Origin: Saccharibacillus sp. O23
GTDB taxonomy: Bacteria; Bacillota; Bacilli; Paenibacillales; Paenibacillaceae
Assembly: GCF_002205895.1 (NCBI RefSeq)
Contig: NZ_NJDE01000025.1
Span: 186,001-250,000, forward strand
Direction: 5' to 3'
Length of the DNA: 64,000 nt
This document shows positions 26,248-34,953 of this stretch, piece by piece (within the stretch, counting starts at the first letter, position 1; each line of letters opens with the position of its first letter). Under the pieces are notes generated by a model. It did not search any database. It worked only from the letters and a program-made list of their open reading frames with translations, and was not told where the DNA came from. The translations under genes and the position numbers were made by a program.

Positions 26248-27960
26248 GTGAGCTTATCAGTGTGGTTTGATCTCTTCCTGTTCGTCCTATTGTTCGTTTT
26301 GTTCGCTTATATCTTTTTCGCTGTTCGAGTCACCAATCTACATAAAGTCTATTTCGTGTTCCACTTCTTCATGATGCTCTGGCCGCTGTGCCAATTCGCC
26401 ACGCATATCGTACAGGACCCCGAAATCCAATTCGTCTATGTCTCGTTATCTTTCGCCGCTTGCCTGATGCTTGCCAGCGGGTGGCTGCTGTTTACGCTCT
26501 TCCTCGCGGGCGACGCGGAGAAACTTGAATTCCGCTCGATCGCTCCGCTGTTCCTGCCTGCCGCGATCGTCTCGATCGGCATTATCGCCAATCCGTTCCA
26601 TTTGTTCACCAGCCCGATCCGGGACGGCTACGTCGATCGTTCCTACGGCCCTATCTTTTGGTTGACGATGGCGGTGCTTGCTTGCTATTTCTTGGCTTCG
26701 CTGATCGTGCTGGTTCGCGCGCTAAGATCGCCCGCGGCTTCGGCCAGCCTCAAAAATCAGATCCGCCTCGTCTTGTGGGGCATTTGCGTATTGGTCTTTT
26801 TCGTCGGTGCCGATGTTCTGTTCAACGTCATCCTCGCCGACTATTTGCCGATCATTCCCGGACTGACTTCGCTGGGCATTTTCATTACCGCTTTATTTTT
26901 TGCGTTCGTCATTACCCGCTACAAGGTATTCGACCTGGTCTCGATCGCGCATGAAGACATTATCAATACGATTCCGCACGGCATTCTGGTACTGGACGAA
27001 CATGATTCGGTGGTCGAAGCCAATCGCGCGTTAAGAAAGTTTCTGGACATCAGGGAAGGCAGCCTTTTCGATATCGAGACTTTCTTCGCTTCGGTTCGGG
27101 TCACGGGAGACAGCAAGCAGTTTCTGGAACATTACAAGCGCAAAGACGAAGACCTGTTCCATATCGAACTGTTCGCGGAACGCGGAAACGGCCTGCACTT
27201 CATCCTGCAAACGTCTCCGATCTTCGATGCTTCCCGCCAACCGATCGGACATATCCTCGCTTTCCAAGACGTTTCTCAAGAGCGGCGTCTGGTTCAAGAA
27301 TTGAACCGCCAGAACGATGTCCTGCACGAGCGGAACCGTTCATTGGACCGCGCGCGCATGGAATTGTCGCAGGCCAACCGCAAACTCGAAGAGATGGCGC
27401 TGACGGACAGCTTGACGCAATGCTACAATCGTCGTTATCTGACGCAGCGCCTTGCCAAAGACATGATGCTGAACGTCAAGCCGCATACGCCTTTCTCGTT
27501 CATACTGTTCGATATCGACTTCTTCAAAACGGTCAACGACCGCTACGGACACGTCGTCGGAGACGAAGTGCTGTATCGGACGGCCGAAGCCGTCCGTCAG
27601 TGCATTCGCCAAAACGATATTCTGGCGAGATACGGCGGCGAAGAATTTATCTTGTATCTGCCGAATACCGACCGGGAAACCGCGAGACGGCTCGCGGAAA
27701 AAGTTCGTTCGACGGTCGAATCCAACGAGATTCGTTTGGAACAATCCGCGCAGGCCGTAAGCGTCACGGTCAGCATCGGCGTGCTGGCGATCGAACGTTT
27801 CGTACGTCAGCCGGCTTTCGACGATCTGGACGAATATTTGCTGCATGTGTTCGCCGAAGCGGACAAGTCGCTGTATGAAGCCAAAAACAACGGCCGCAAC
27901 CGGATCGAAGTGGCGGACGTCGACCAAGTTTCGTTTTGGCGGAACGCGGAGCTCGGTTAG
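26248..27960 (+). CDS. Membrane diguanylate cyclase (7TM-PAS-GGDEF)
   Basis: A 570-residue c-di-GMP synthase. Seven membrane helices (1-230) resemble the histidine-kinase N-terminal 7TM module, then a PAS-like domain (about 240-350), a coiled coil (LNRQNDVLHERNRSLDRARM) and a GGDEF domain (about 385-555). The A-site is GGEEF (463-467) and the inhibitory I-site R454-x-x-D457 lies five residues upstream, so the enzyme should be active and product-inhibited. The start codon is GTG behind AAAGGAGAAGG. A terminator follows at once. The sensed signal is unknown. Confidence 0.92.
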   Translation: MSLSVWFDLFLFVLLFVLFAYIFFAVRVTNLHKVYFVFHFFMMLWPLCQFATHIVQDPEIQFVYVSLSFAACLMLASGWLLFTLFLAGDAEKLEFRSIAPLFLPAAIVSIGIIANPFHLFTSPIRDGYVDRSYGPIFWLTMAVLACYFLASLIVLVRALRSPAASASLKNQIRLVLWGICVLVFFVGADVLFNVILADYLPIIPGLTSLGIFITALFFAFVITRYKVFDLVSIAHEDIINTIPHGILVLDEHDSVVEANRALRKFLDIREGSLFDIETFFASVRVTGDSKQFLEHYKRKDEDLFHIELFAERGNGLHFILQTSPIFDASRQPIGHILAFQDVSQERRLVQELNRQNDVLHERNRSLDRARMELSQANRKLEEMALTDSLTQCYNRRYLTQRLAKDMMLNVKPHTPFSFILFDIDFFKTVNDRYGHVVGDEVLYRTAEAVRQCIRQNDILARYGGEEFILYLPNTDRETARRLAEKVRSTVESNEIRLEQSAQAVSVTVSIGVLAIERFVRQPAFDDLDEYLLHVFAEADKSLYEAKNNGRNRIEVADVDQVSFWRNAELG

Positions 27961-28001
27961 TCCGCGCCAAGCGATCCTGCCGGCCGTTCCGATTTCACGC
28001 C

Positions 28002-28033
28002 AAAAGCCGACCTCGAGAAGAGGTCGGCTTTTT
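28002..28033 (+). terminator. Terminator of the diguanylate cyclase gene
   Basis: AAAGCCGACCT and AGGTCGGCTTT arms with a 7-nt loop, followed by TTTTTG. Confidence 0.85.
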
Positions 28034-28076
28034 GATGAGCATTAACGTCATGAATATCGAAATCGGCAAAAGCGGC

Positions 28077-28724
28077 TTAACCGATCTTCCGGCCCAGCGG
28101 CAGACGAATCATCAGGCCGTACAAGAAGAAGCCCGCGATCATTCCGCCCAGATGCGCCCAGACGTTGACTTCCGGAGACGCAAACGTAAAGATTAATCCC
28201 ATCGCCAGCAGGATATAGATCGTCTGTCTCGAAGCCTTATCCATCTTCTGCCGCTGGAACAGAGCCAGATATAAGAACGCGCCGTATCCCCCGTAGATCG
28301 CGCCGGAAGCGCCTACCGAGATAAAGATCTGACCTGCCCGCTCGTACGCTCCCATACTGATTAGATTGGCGATGATCCCGCTGAGCAGATAGAGCACGCC
28401 ATAACGAATATGACCCAACAGCCGTTCCAGCGGAGGAAGAAACACGAGAATCGCGAAACAGTTAAACAGCAAATGTTCGAAACTTCCGTGCAGGAAGATC
28501 GAAGTCAGGTAACGCCACGGGGATTCCACGTCTCCAATGCCGGGAAGACCGACCGCGTTGGATAATGCACCGTATTTGAGCAGCGCCGCTCCCGAAGCTT
28601 CCGCGCGATAAGTACCGTCCAGCGCCATAATGATAAACATCGCCACGTTGATCACGATGAACAAAGTGGTGACCGGATAGAACTTCAGGTACTGGTTCCA
28701 TTTTTCGTACCTTACAAAAATCAT
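28077..28724 (-). CDS. Rhomboid family intramembrane serine protease
   Basis: A 215-residue six-helix rhomboid. The catalytic dyad is Ser140 in SVGASGAIYGG and His191 in VWAHLGG; the oxyanion Asn88 lies in HGSFEHLLFN. An insert between helix 1 and 2 (LLKYGALSNAVGLPGIGDVESPW) is the L1 loop. It is the compact bacterial form without an extra domain. The gene is convergent with the diguanylate cyclase gene and divergent from tpx. Substrate unknown. Confidence 0.92.
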   Translation of the reverse strand: MIFVRYEKWNQYLKFYPVTTLFIVINVAMFIIMALDGTYRAEASGAALLKYGALSNAVGLPGIGDVESPWRYLTSIFLHGSFEHLLFNCFAILVFLPPLERLLGHIRYGVLYLLSGIIANLISMGAYERAGQIFISVGASGAIYGGYGAFLYLALFQRQKMDKASRQTIYILLAMGLIFTFASPEVNVWAHLGGMIAGFFLYGLMIRLPLGRKIG

Positions 28725-28848
28725 GATTTTCCTCTTTTCCGCTATTCTATTTTTTGCAAACGATCCTTAACCAATATTATAATAAAAAGGTGCGGGAAAA
28801 TCCAAACGTCCCGGCTTCATATCGGCATATTCAAGGAGGTTATTCGTG

Positions 28849-29367
28849 ATGACTCAACAACGTACGGGCGTCGCCACATTCAAAGGCAACCCGATCACCC
28901 TGATCGGTCCCGAACTCAAAGTCGGCGACTCGGCGCCGGACTTCAAACTGAACCGCAATCTGCTGGAGGAAGCTTCGCTGAAAGACTTCGCGGGCAAGAT
29001 CAAATTGATCAGCGTGGTCCCTTCTCTCGATACCGGAACCTGCGACGCGCAGACGCGGCGTTTCAATACCGAAGCCGCCGATCTGGGCGACAAAGTCGTC
29101 ATCTTGACCGTCAGCGTCGATCTTCCGTTCGCGCAGGCCCGTTGGTGCGGCGCGGCAGGCGTCGACCAAGTCGTGACTTTGTCCGACTACAAAGGACGTT
29201 CGTTCGGCGAAGCCTACGGCGTTCTGATCGAAGAATTCCAGCTCGATATGCGCGCGATCTTCGTGTTGGACGAAAACGACCGGATCGCTTATGTCGAATA
29301 TTTGCAGGAAATGGGCAATCATCCGAACTACGAGCAAGCGATCGCGGCCGTTAAAGCGCTGCTGTAG
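28849..29367 (+). CDS. tpx: Thiol peroxidase
   Basis: A 172-residue atypical two-cysteine peroxiredoxin that reduces hydrogen peroxide and alkyl hydroperoxides with thioredoxin. The peroxidatic Cys65 is in [17 protein letters not shown] and the resolving Cys101 in ARWCGAAG. The N-terminal [14 protein letters not shown] and C-terminal motifs match Tpx of Bacillus. The ATG at 28849 is 8 nt behind AAGGAGGT; a GTG one codon earlier is too close. The stop codon is the first base of a dispersed palindromic repeat. Confidence 0.95.
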   Translation: MTQQRTGVATFKGNPITLIGPELKVGDSAPDFKLNRNLLEEASLKDFAGKIKLISVVPSLDTGTCDAQTRRFNTEAADLGDKVVILTVSVDLPFAQARWCGAAGVDQVVTLSDYKGRSFGEAYGVLIEEFQLDMRAIFVLDENDRIAYVEYLQEMGNHPNYEQAIAAVKALL

Positions 29368-29497
29368 TACCCTTTCAACTCTTAATCACAGGATTATGTT
29401 TCACTGAAACGCACACGCTTTAGGTGCGATTCAGGGGAGCGTATTCCTACCTTTAGTGTTGACAAGGTACTAGTACCTTTAGCGTTGACAAGGCACT
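29367..29497. repeat. Dispersed palindromic repeat, copy 2 (compound)
   Basis: GTACCCTTTCAACTCTTAAT begins at the tpx stop codon and pairs imperfectly with TTAGTGTTGACAAGGTAC; a second partial unit (TAGTACCTTTAGCGTTGACA) follows directly. The centre carries an internal palindrome around ACGCACACGCTTTAGGTGCG. Shares TCTTAATCA and CTTTA-(N)-GACAAGGTAC with copy 1. Confidence 0.7.
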
Positions 29498-29518
29498 GAT
29501 CCTTTTCCCCGAATCGAC

Positions 29519-29564
29519 GAAAAAACGCACCCGCTCTGCTTAAGACTTCTACAGAGCGGGTGCG
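29519..29564 (-). terminator. Terminator of the DUF1499-like gene
   Basis: Minus-strand stem CGCACCCGCTCTG/CAGAGCGGGTGCG, 13 bp perfect, followed by TTTTTTCG. Confidence 0.88.
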
Positions 29565-29624
29565 CTTACATCAACTCGAAAGTTCGACGAAGACCGATCG
29601 GTCTCTGCCTCTCGTCCCTCCGAC

Positions 29625-30017
29625 TTAACTTGTCGTTTTGTACGATGCCAGCTTTTTGTCCAGAATCGCGAACAAGCTTAGAATCGTCCGATAATTGGCG
29701 CCCAGATCGCCCAGCGATCCGCGGGAAGCCGAATAAATGTCCACGGCGCTCTTCACCGGTCCGACGGCCAATACCGATACGGTAATATCCATCGTCCGTC
29801 CGAACTTCGTGCGTTTCTCCAGCGTGATCTCTCCGACGCCCGCCACTTCGTGCAGCACGGTATAACCGGGAATTTTTTTCAGCGTCGCGCTGACTTCCTC
29901 CCACGCTCTGTCTCTGGAAAGGCTGTAGTATCTCGTTTTCATCTTAGGGTCGGCTGCGCGGTCGCTTGTTCCTTCCTGACTGCGAATGATCCCGACCAGT
30001 GTACGTTTAAACGACAA
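29625..30017 (-). CDS. DUF1499-like protein
   Basis: A 130-residue soluble protein. The pattern RYYSLSRDRAWEEVSATLKKIPGY, then ITLEKRTKFGRTMDITVSVL and VDIYSASRGSLGDLGANYRTI, matches the DUF1499 fold, whose end motif S-R-x-G-x-x-D-L-G-x-N is conserved. No function is known for the family, and many members are lipoproteins; this one has no lipobox. The ATG follows AAAGGAGG. It has its own terminator, and a non-coding RNA lies upstream. Confidence 0.7.
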   Translation of the reverse strand: MSFKRTLVGIIRSQEGTSDRAADPKMKTRYYSLSRDRAWEEVSATLKKIPGYTVLHEVAGVGEITLEKRTKFGRTMDITVSVLAVGPVKSAVDIYSASRGSLGDLGANYRTILSLFAILDKKLASYKTTS

Positions 30018-30107
30018 GATCTTTCCTCCTTTAACGTTACCCCTCGTACTCTGCGTTCCTTACTTCCTAGTGTATCATTGTTCGATTCAGAACAAAAGAA
30101 AAACACA

Positions 30108-30414
30108 ACAAAAACGTCCCTGCCCGAGAGTGGCCTACACCCGGTGCAAGGACGCTTTATCCCGTTCGGGATTCAACGCTGTCTTGTTATGTACGCCCGG
30201 CAGGGACATTCCCCGCTAGGCAAAAAGAGATCCCGCTCTGCCGTCCGGTGACATTGTCTCGAACCTGCTATCGCAGGTGGGTGACCGCAAGACGGGCTTT
30301 GAAGTCCCCATGTCATATAGACAGGGCTTTTCATCGCGGCGCCTAATGTAGATCTCCCGAGACTTATCCATTGGTTCAAAACAACGAAAGACCGAAACGT
30401 ACATCGCAGGATGT
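30108..30414 (-). ncRNA. ssrS: 6S-like structured RNA
   Basis: An RNA gene of about 305 nt on the minus strand with a consensus promoter and an intrinsic terminator (stem CGTCCTTGC/GGGCAGGGACG, then TTTTTG). Inside, ACCTGC-GATA-GCAGGT forms a perfect hairpin followed by TCGAGAC, and the surrounding AAAGCCCGTCTTGCGG and CACCGGACGGCAG arms resemble the 3' half of 6S RNA. ORFs here are short, overlapping and lack ribosome binding sites. 6S RNA binds the housekeeping RNA polymerase holoenzyme. It is longer than the usual 6S (about 190 nt), so the assignment is tentative; that an RNA gene is present is more secure. Confidence 0.5.
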
Positions 30415-30420
30415 AACGTC

Positions 30421-30449
30421 ATTATAGCGCTTACGCACCGTAATGTAAA
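30421..30449 (-). promoter_or_regulatory. Promoter of the 6S-like RNA
   Basis: Minus-strand TTTACA (30444-30449) and TATAAT (30421-30426) with a 17-nt spacer. No ribosome binding site or ORF start follows. Confidence 0.75.
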
Positions 30450-30492
30450 CGCCGAAGACGACTTTTGTTAAAGAACCTTCACTATTTCTTTT

Positions 30493-31266
30493 TTACTTTT
30501 CTTTCTTCTCTTTGCCCAGTTCGATGATCTCCGATTCTTGATCCGCGTTCTGCGCTTCTTCGCGTTTCTTGGCCTGTTCCTGCATCTTGGTAAAGGTCGC
30601 GTAGAAGTTGAAGAACGCGAACCAAGCGATCACGCTTCCGGCAAAGATCACGATCAGCACCGGCATGTAGGTGAAGCAGATATAGATGACGGCGATCGCG
30701 CCGAGCAGAGTCGAGAATACGCGGAACGGACGCAGCAGCGTCAGCAGGATCGCGTTTTTGAGAATGCCGCCGATCTTCATATGATAGTGCGTGACCATCG
30801 AGAAGAAATTGAACAGCGAGACGAACAGGAGAATCATCAAGATCAGCATCAGGATGCCGAACAGCTGCATGTTGCGGAACTGCACCATGTAGACCGTGAT
30901 GTCCACGTACATGACCACGAACAGCAGCGTATAGAAGAGTCCGCCTACGAGGCTCTGTTTATAATTTTCTTTGTAGCCTTTGAAAAACGTACGAATGATC
31001 TTGACGTCCGGCTCTCCCATGACCCATTTCCGCGTCACCGTAAACATGGCGGACGTGGCCGGGAACAATGTAACCGGTGCCAGAATCCCCAGCGCCCAAT
31101 TCAGCGTAACCGCTTCGTTCACGTACTGCGGGTCGATCGCCAGCCGCATGTACAAGATGAACAAGAACGGCACCGAACAGATCACCCAGAGCAGATTCGT
31201 ACCCGAGAGACGCATGATCCACTCGGTCAGGCGATAGATGCCCCCTGTAAGCCCCCTAAATTCCAA
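30493..31266 (-). CDS. DUF624 (YesL-like) membrane protein
   Basis: A membrane protein of about 257 residues with five or six helices: LLWVICSVPFLFILYMRL, LGILAPVTLFPATSAMFTV, FYTLLFVVMYVDITVYM, LFGILMLILMILLFVSLFNF and ICFTYMPVLIVIFAGSVIAW. This is the DUF624/YesL pattern; relatives often sit beside carbohydrate ABC transporters, but here there is none. The tail (from KMQEQAKKREEAQ) is highly charged. A TTG start at 31266 is preferred because GAGGAGG lies 8 nt upstream; the ATG at 31320 has no such site. Function unknown. Confidence 0.8.
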   Translation of the reverse strand: MEFRGLTGGIYRLTEWIMRLSGTNLLWVICSVPFLFILYMRLAIDPQYVNEAVTLNWALGILAPVTLFPATSAMFTVTRKWVMGEPDVKIIRTFFKGYKENYKQSLVGGLFYTLLFVVMYVDITVYMVQFRNMQLFGILMLILMILLFVSLFNFFSMVTHYHMKIGGILKNAILLTLLRPFRVFSTLLGAIAVIYICFTYMPVLIVIFAGSVIAWFAFFNFYATFTKMQEQAKKREEAQNADQESEIIELGKEKKEK

Positions 31267-31432
31267 CAGGTATTCCTCCTCAAAAATCGCATAATCGCCG
31301 CGTAATACGCGAAAACGCACTTTATGCCGTATGATATTTCATTATAACGGTTCCCTTCCGCAAAAACCACCCTTTGCAAAAAGGGTTTCGAAACGTTTGC
31401 ACGTCTTCCGGGCGAAAAAGCAAAGAAAGAAA

Positions 31433-31462
31433 CAAAAAGAGCGGCGCAAGGATGCGCCGCTC
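31433..31462 (-). terminator. Terminator of cshA
   Basis: Minus-strand perfect stem GAGCGGCGC/GCGCCGCTC, 6-nt loop, then TTTTTG. Confidence 0.88.
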
Positions 31463-31482
31463 GGGGATTGCTCGATTCGTTC

Positions 31483-33078
31483 TTAGCCTTCGTAGTTGTC
31501 GCGTTTAGGAGCCGGACGGTCTCCGCCTTGTCCTTGGTAAGAGGACTTGCCGCGACCTTGGTAGCCGCCTTCTTTGGAGCCTTTGTAGCCGCCGGTTCCG
31601 CCCGAACGGCTGCCGCCTTGGTAGCCGCCGCTGCGTCCGCTGCTGCTTCCGCCTTTGTAGCCGCCTTTATAACCGCTGCCACTTCCGCCTTTGTAACCGC
31701 CGCCCGAACGTCCGCCGCCGTAGCTGCCCGACGGTTTGCGACGTTTCACGCGAACCGGATCTTCCGGAGTCAATTCGATCTTCGCGTCTTTTTTCTCGCC
31801 GGTCATCAGCTTCATCGCCGCCGACAGCAAGTTGACGGAATCGTATTGTTCCAGCATTTGGATCGCGATCGCTTTGTATTCGTTCAGTTCGCCGTCCTGC
31901 ACCACTTCGAGCAGACGCTCGGCGAGGATGCGTTGTTTGCCTTCGATTGCTTCGCTCATCGTAGGAAGCGGTTTGCGGGCGATCTTATGACGCGTTACGC
32001 GTTCGATGAAGTTCAGGTGATCCAGCTCGCGCGGCGTTACGAACGACCACGCTTTGCCTTCTTTGCCCGCGCGGCCCGTACGGCCGATCCGGTGAACGTA
32101 GCTCTCCGGATCCTGCGGAAGGTCGAAGTTGATTACGTGCGAGACGCCCGATACGTCGAGACCGCGCGCCGCAACGTCCGTCGCTACGAGAACTTCGATG
32201 CTGCCGTCGCGGAACTTGCGCATAACCGCGTCGCGTTGGTTCTGCGACAGGTCGCCGTGCAGGCCGTCCGCCGAGTAACCGCGTTTTTGCAGCGCTTCGG
32301 ACAGTTCGTCGACCCGGCGCTTCGTGCGTCCGAACAGGATTGCCAGTTCCGGCGATTCCATGTCGATCAGGCGGGTCAGGGCTTCGAACTTCTGACGCTC
32401 AGGCACTTCGATGTAAGCCTGATCGATCAGCGGAGCGCTGATTTGCTTCGGAATGACGGATACGTGCTGCGGGTTCTTCAGGAACTGCTCGGCCAGACGT
32501 TTGATGTTGGCCGGCATCGTTGCCGAGAACAGCAGCGTTTGACGCTCTTCCGGAACGAGTTTCAGGATCGACTGGATGTCGTCCATGAAGCCCATGTCCA
32601 GCATTTCGTCCGCTTCGTCCAGTACGACGGTGTGAACATCGTCGAGCTTGATCGTTTTGCGGTTGATGTGGTCAAGCAGACGTCCCGGCGTACCGATGAT
32701 GATCTGCGGTTTTCTTTTCAGGGCGCGGATCTGACGCACGATGTCTTGACCGCCGTAGATCGCCAGCGAACGCAGGCCTTTGAAACGGGCCAGTTTCTCG
32801 ATCTCGTCGGCAACCTGAATCGCGAGTTCGCGGGTAGGCGCCATGATGAGTGCCGAGATTTTTTCTTCTTCGCGAGCGATCTTGCTGATCATCGGAATGC
32901 CGAACGCGGCCGTTTTGCCCGTACCGGTCTGCGCTTGTCCGATCATGTCGCTTCCGGTCAGCGCGATCGGAATCGCCTGCGCCTGGATCGGAGTCGCTTC
33001 TTCAAAGCCCATTTCCGTGATTGCCTGCAATACTTTTGGTTCCAAATCGAAGTCTACAAAATTTGCCAATAGATTCAT
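31483..33078 (-). CDS. cshA: DEAD-box RNA helicase CshA
   Basis: An ATP-dependent RNA helicase of about 531 residues linked to RNA decay, ribosome assembly and cold growth. All motifs are present: Q motif ([14 protein letters not shown]), I ([10 protein letters not shown]), II (DEAD), III (SAT), V and VI ([10 protein letters not shown]). The C-terminus from about residue 450 is a glycine-rich array of GYKGG, GYQGG and RSGG units, a presumed RNA-binding tail longer than in B. subtilis CshA. The start is either ATG 33078 (MNLLANF), whose AGGAG is very close, or the TTG three codons later. A long leader lies upstream. Confidence 0.93.
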   Translation of the reverse strand: MNLLANFVDFDLEPKVLQAITEMGFEEATPIQAQAIPIALTGSDMIGQAQTGTGKTAAFGIPMISKIAREEEKISALIMAPTRELAIQVADEIEKLARFKGLRSLAIYGGQDIVRQIRALKRKPQIIIGTPGRLLDHINRKTIKLDDVHTVVLDEADEMLDMGFMDDIQSILKLVPEERQTLLFSATMPANIKRLAEQFLKNPQHVSVIPKQISAPLIDQAYIEVPERQKFEALTRLIDMESPELAILFGRTKRRVDELSEALQKRGYSADGLHGDLSQNQRDAVMRKFRDGSIEVLVATDVAARGLDVSGVSHVINFDLPQDPESYVHRIGRTGRAGKEGKAWSFVTPRELDHLNFIERVTRHKIARKPLPTMSEAIEGKQRILAERLLEVVQDGELNEYKAIAIQMLEQYDSVNLLSAAMKLMTGEKKDAKIELTPEDPVRVKRRKPSGSYGGGRSGGGYKGGSGSGYKGGYKGGSSSGRSGGYQGGSRSGGTGGYKGSKEGGYQGRGKSSYQGQGGDRPAPKRDNYEG

Positions 33079-33290
33079 GCTCCTTTTATTGTGAGCGACC
33101 GCCACTTTCTGTGGACAAGCCGCTTTCGGATTCTGTATTCTTAAGTAGCCGCAACCGATCGATAACCGAAGGGTTCCTCATACTGCTGCTGCGCCAAGTT
33201 CTCCGTACCTCAACACTTGGCTTGGACAAAGGGGAGGAGCTTTTCAAACCGAAAAGCCAAAGCCTTATTATATACCGTTTAACCTTTTAC
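33079..33290 (-). promoter_or_regulatory. cshA 5' leader and probable promoter
   Basis: A TATAAT (minus strand, 33267-33272) about 190 nt ahead of the cshA start suggests a long untranslated leader. An imperfect hairpin with CCAAG/CTTGG arms lies inside. No clear -35 was found. Long leaders are common in cold-induced helicase genes; a regulatory role is inferred. The remaining bases up to 33472 hold no gene. Confidence 0.35.
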
Positions 33291-33472
33291 TCGTGATTCT
33301 TCCGCTCAGCCGTTGACGGTTACGGAAACGAGAAAGATCTACTCAAGAACATCTAAATCATTATACCATAAGCGACTATCAAAAAGCCAGTAAACCTTTC
33401 AAGGGTTTGTCACATTTTTTCACGTTTTTCATATTTTTTTTGAAACTCATTTTGTTTTCAGGAGTGGTTGTC

Positions 33473-34300
33473 TTGTTTATTCGCTTGGGTCATATCGTCA
33501 CGACGGTCGTCGGCGCTCTGCTGATCGCGGCCGGTTTCAACCTGTTCTTGATTCCCCATCAACTGCTCAGCGGCGGCGTATCGGGCCTTTCCATGCTTAC
33601 CGGCTACTTCACCCCGCTCTCGATCGGGGTGCTGTATTTCGTCTACAACGTGCCGATGCTGATCGCGGGTTGGTTTCTGCTCGGACGGCGCTTTATCCTG
33701 CTGAGCATCGTTTCCGTCGCGGCCGTCACGGTATTGGTCACGCTCGTTCCGGAACGCATGGTCGCCAACGACCCTATCCTCTCCTCCGTCTTCGGCGGCG
33801 TGCTGGTCGGCGTAGGCGCCGGCATCTCGTTCCGCGTCGGCGGTTCGAGCGGCGGTTTCGATATTCTCGGCTCGATCGTCACGCGTTATCGCGATTTTCC
33901 CGTCGGCAACGTGCTCGTGGCGTTGAACGGGTTGGTCATTTTGGCGATGGGCTATCTGCAGGAGGATTGGAATCTGGCCCTGCTCTCGATGGTCTCGATC
34001 TATATCACGGGCAAAGTCGTCGACATGATCCACGTCAGCCATACCAAAGTCACGCTGTTCATCATCACGGACGATACGGAGAAGATGCTCGAACGCCTGC
34101 TGCAGATCGAACGCGGCGTGACGCGGATTCCGGCCGAAGGCGCTTTTTCCCACGCAAAAAAAGACATGCTGATGACCGTCACCACCCGCTACGAGTTGGC
34201 CGAGCTGCGGCGCATCATCAAAGAAGCCGATCCGCGCGCTTTCGTCAATATCGTGGAAACGGTAGGGGTCATGGGCTCGTTCCGCAAACGCTCGATGTAA
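33473..34300 (+). CDS. YitT family membrane protein
   Basis: A protein of about 275 residues with six hydrophobic segments (YitT/DUF161, from TTVVGALLIAAGFNLFLIP to LALLSMVSIYITGKVVD) and a cytoplasmic DUF2179 domain (VTLFIITDDTEKMLERLL ... VNIVETVGVMGSFRKRSM). The family signature GGVSGLSML and GGSSGGFDILG are present. A TTG start at 33473, 8 nt behind CAGGAG, fits best; the upstream open frame is Phe-rich and implausible. Members are thought to be transporters but substrates are unknown. Confidence 0.85.
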   Translation: MFIRLGHIVTTVVGALLIAAGFNLFLIPHQLLSGGVSGLSMLTGYFTPLSIGVLYFVYNVPMLIAGWFLLGRRFILLSIVSVAAVTVLVTLVPERMVANDPILSSVFGGVLVGVGAGISFRVGGSSGGFDILGSIVTRYRDFPVGNVLVALNGLVILAMGYLQEDWNLALLSMVSIYITGKVVDMIHVSHTKVTLFIITDDTEKMLERLLQIERGVTRIPAEGAFSHAKKDMLMTVTTRYELAELRRIIKEADPRAFVNIVETVGVMGSFRKRSM

Positions 34301-34345
34301 CGCTTCCGAAGAAAAAGGCGCGAAATCGAATTTCGTAAAATCCTG

Positions 34346-34354
34346 TGTTATAAT
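34346..34354 (+). promoter_or_regulatory. Extended -10 promoter
   Basis: TGTTATAAT, an extended -10 element, about 145 nt ahead of the 64-codon gene at 34499. No matching -35 was seen. Confidence 0.4.
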
Positions 34355-34498
34355 GAATCCGTACCGCTTCCGGGATCTCCCCGGAGTCCCGGTTGACAAG
34401 CTTCACGCTTCAGCTTCATAGGCAGCGCATGGTTAGCTTTTCTCAGGTATTCGAGTCAGACAATGACGTACGATTCCGGAAAAGAAAGGGTGACGACT

Positions 34499-34693
34499 AT
34501 GGAAATGGAAGCCGTAAAACTTGAGCAAATCGTGATGAAATGGTACCCCGACATGCTTTCGTTCTTGAAGCAGCAGGAGCTTGATTCCGTGATCGTCCTT
34601 CGCGACGGCCTGGGTATTCTCGAAGCCGAAGACGCGCTCGACATTATCCATCACAGCATCCTGGAGCATCAGACGCCGGAAGTTCTGCAATGA
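34499..34693 (+). CDS. Small hypothetical protein (64 aa)
   Basis: A 64-residue acidic helical protein (MEMEAVKLEQIVMKWYPDML...). GAAAGGG lies upstream of the chosen ATG; the frame stays open 12 codons further but without a ribosome binding site. Three amphipathic helices are likely, which would suit a small protein-binding factor. No family recognised. A hairpin follows about 45 nt downstream, so it is probably monocistronic behind an extended -10 promoter. Confidence 0.55.
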   Translation: MEMEAVKLEQIVMKWYPDMLSFLKQQELDSVIVLRDGLGILEAEDALDIIHHSILEHQTPEVLQ

Positions 34694-34737
34694 CCCGCAA
34701 GATTCGCGCTTGATCTTCTTCATAAGTTCGACCCATA

Positions 34738-34769
34738 AGGCCGCTTCTTCCTTAGACGGAAGAGCGGCC
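34738..34769. terminator. Hairpin between the 64-aa gene and the DUF4015 gene
   Basis: GGCCGCTTCTTCC and GGAAGAGCGGCC arms around a 6-nt loop. The T-tract is poor, so efficiency is uncertain. Confidence 0.5.
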
Positions 34770-34953
34770 CTACATATTTGTCCCGATCTCCGCGATTCGT
34801 CCGTGATGCAAGAGGTTAAATATTCAAGATGTGCCGCGCGCCGGAATAATCAGGGATTCGTGACAAATTTGTTGCTTCGCCGAGGCAAAAAAACGCTATA
34901 CTGGTAACGGCCCTTCCGGCCCAGAATCACGCATACACAAGGGAGAGAATGAA

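Noticed and set aside
30173-30422. Two overlapping minus-strand ORFs of 68 codons
   Set aside because: They lie inside the 6S-like RNA, lack ribosome binding sites and overlap each other; the region has RNA-gene promoter and terminator signals.
31468-33072. 534-codon plus-strand frame opposite cshA
   Set aside because: Antisense shadow of the helicase gene, with no ribosome binding site or recognisable domain.
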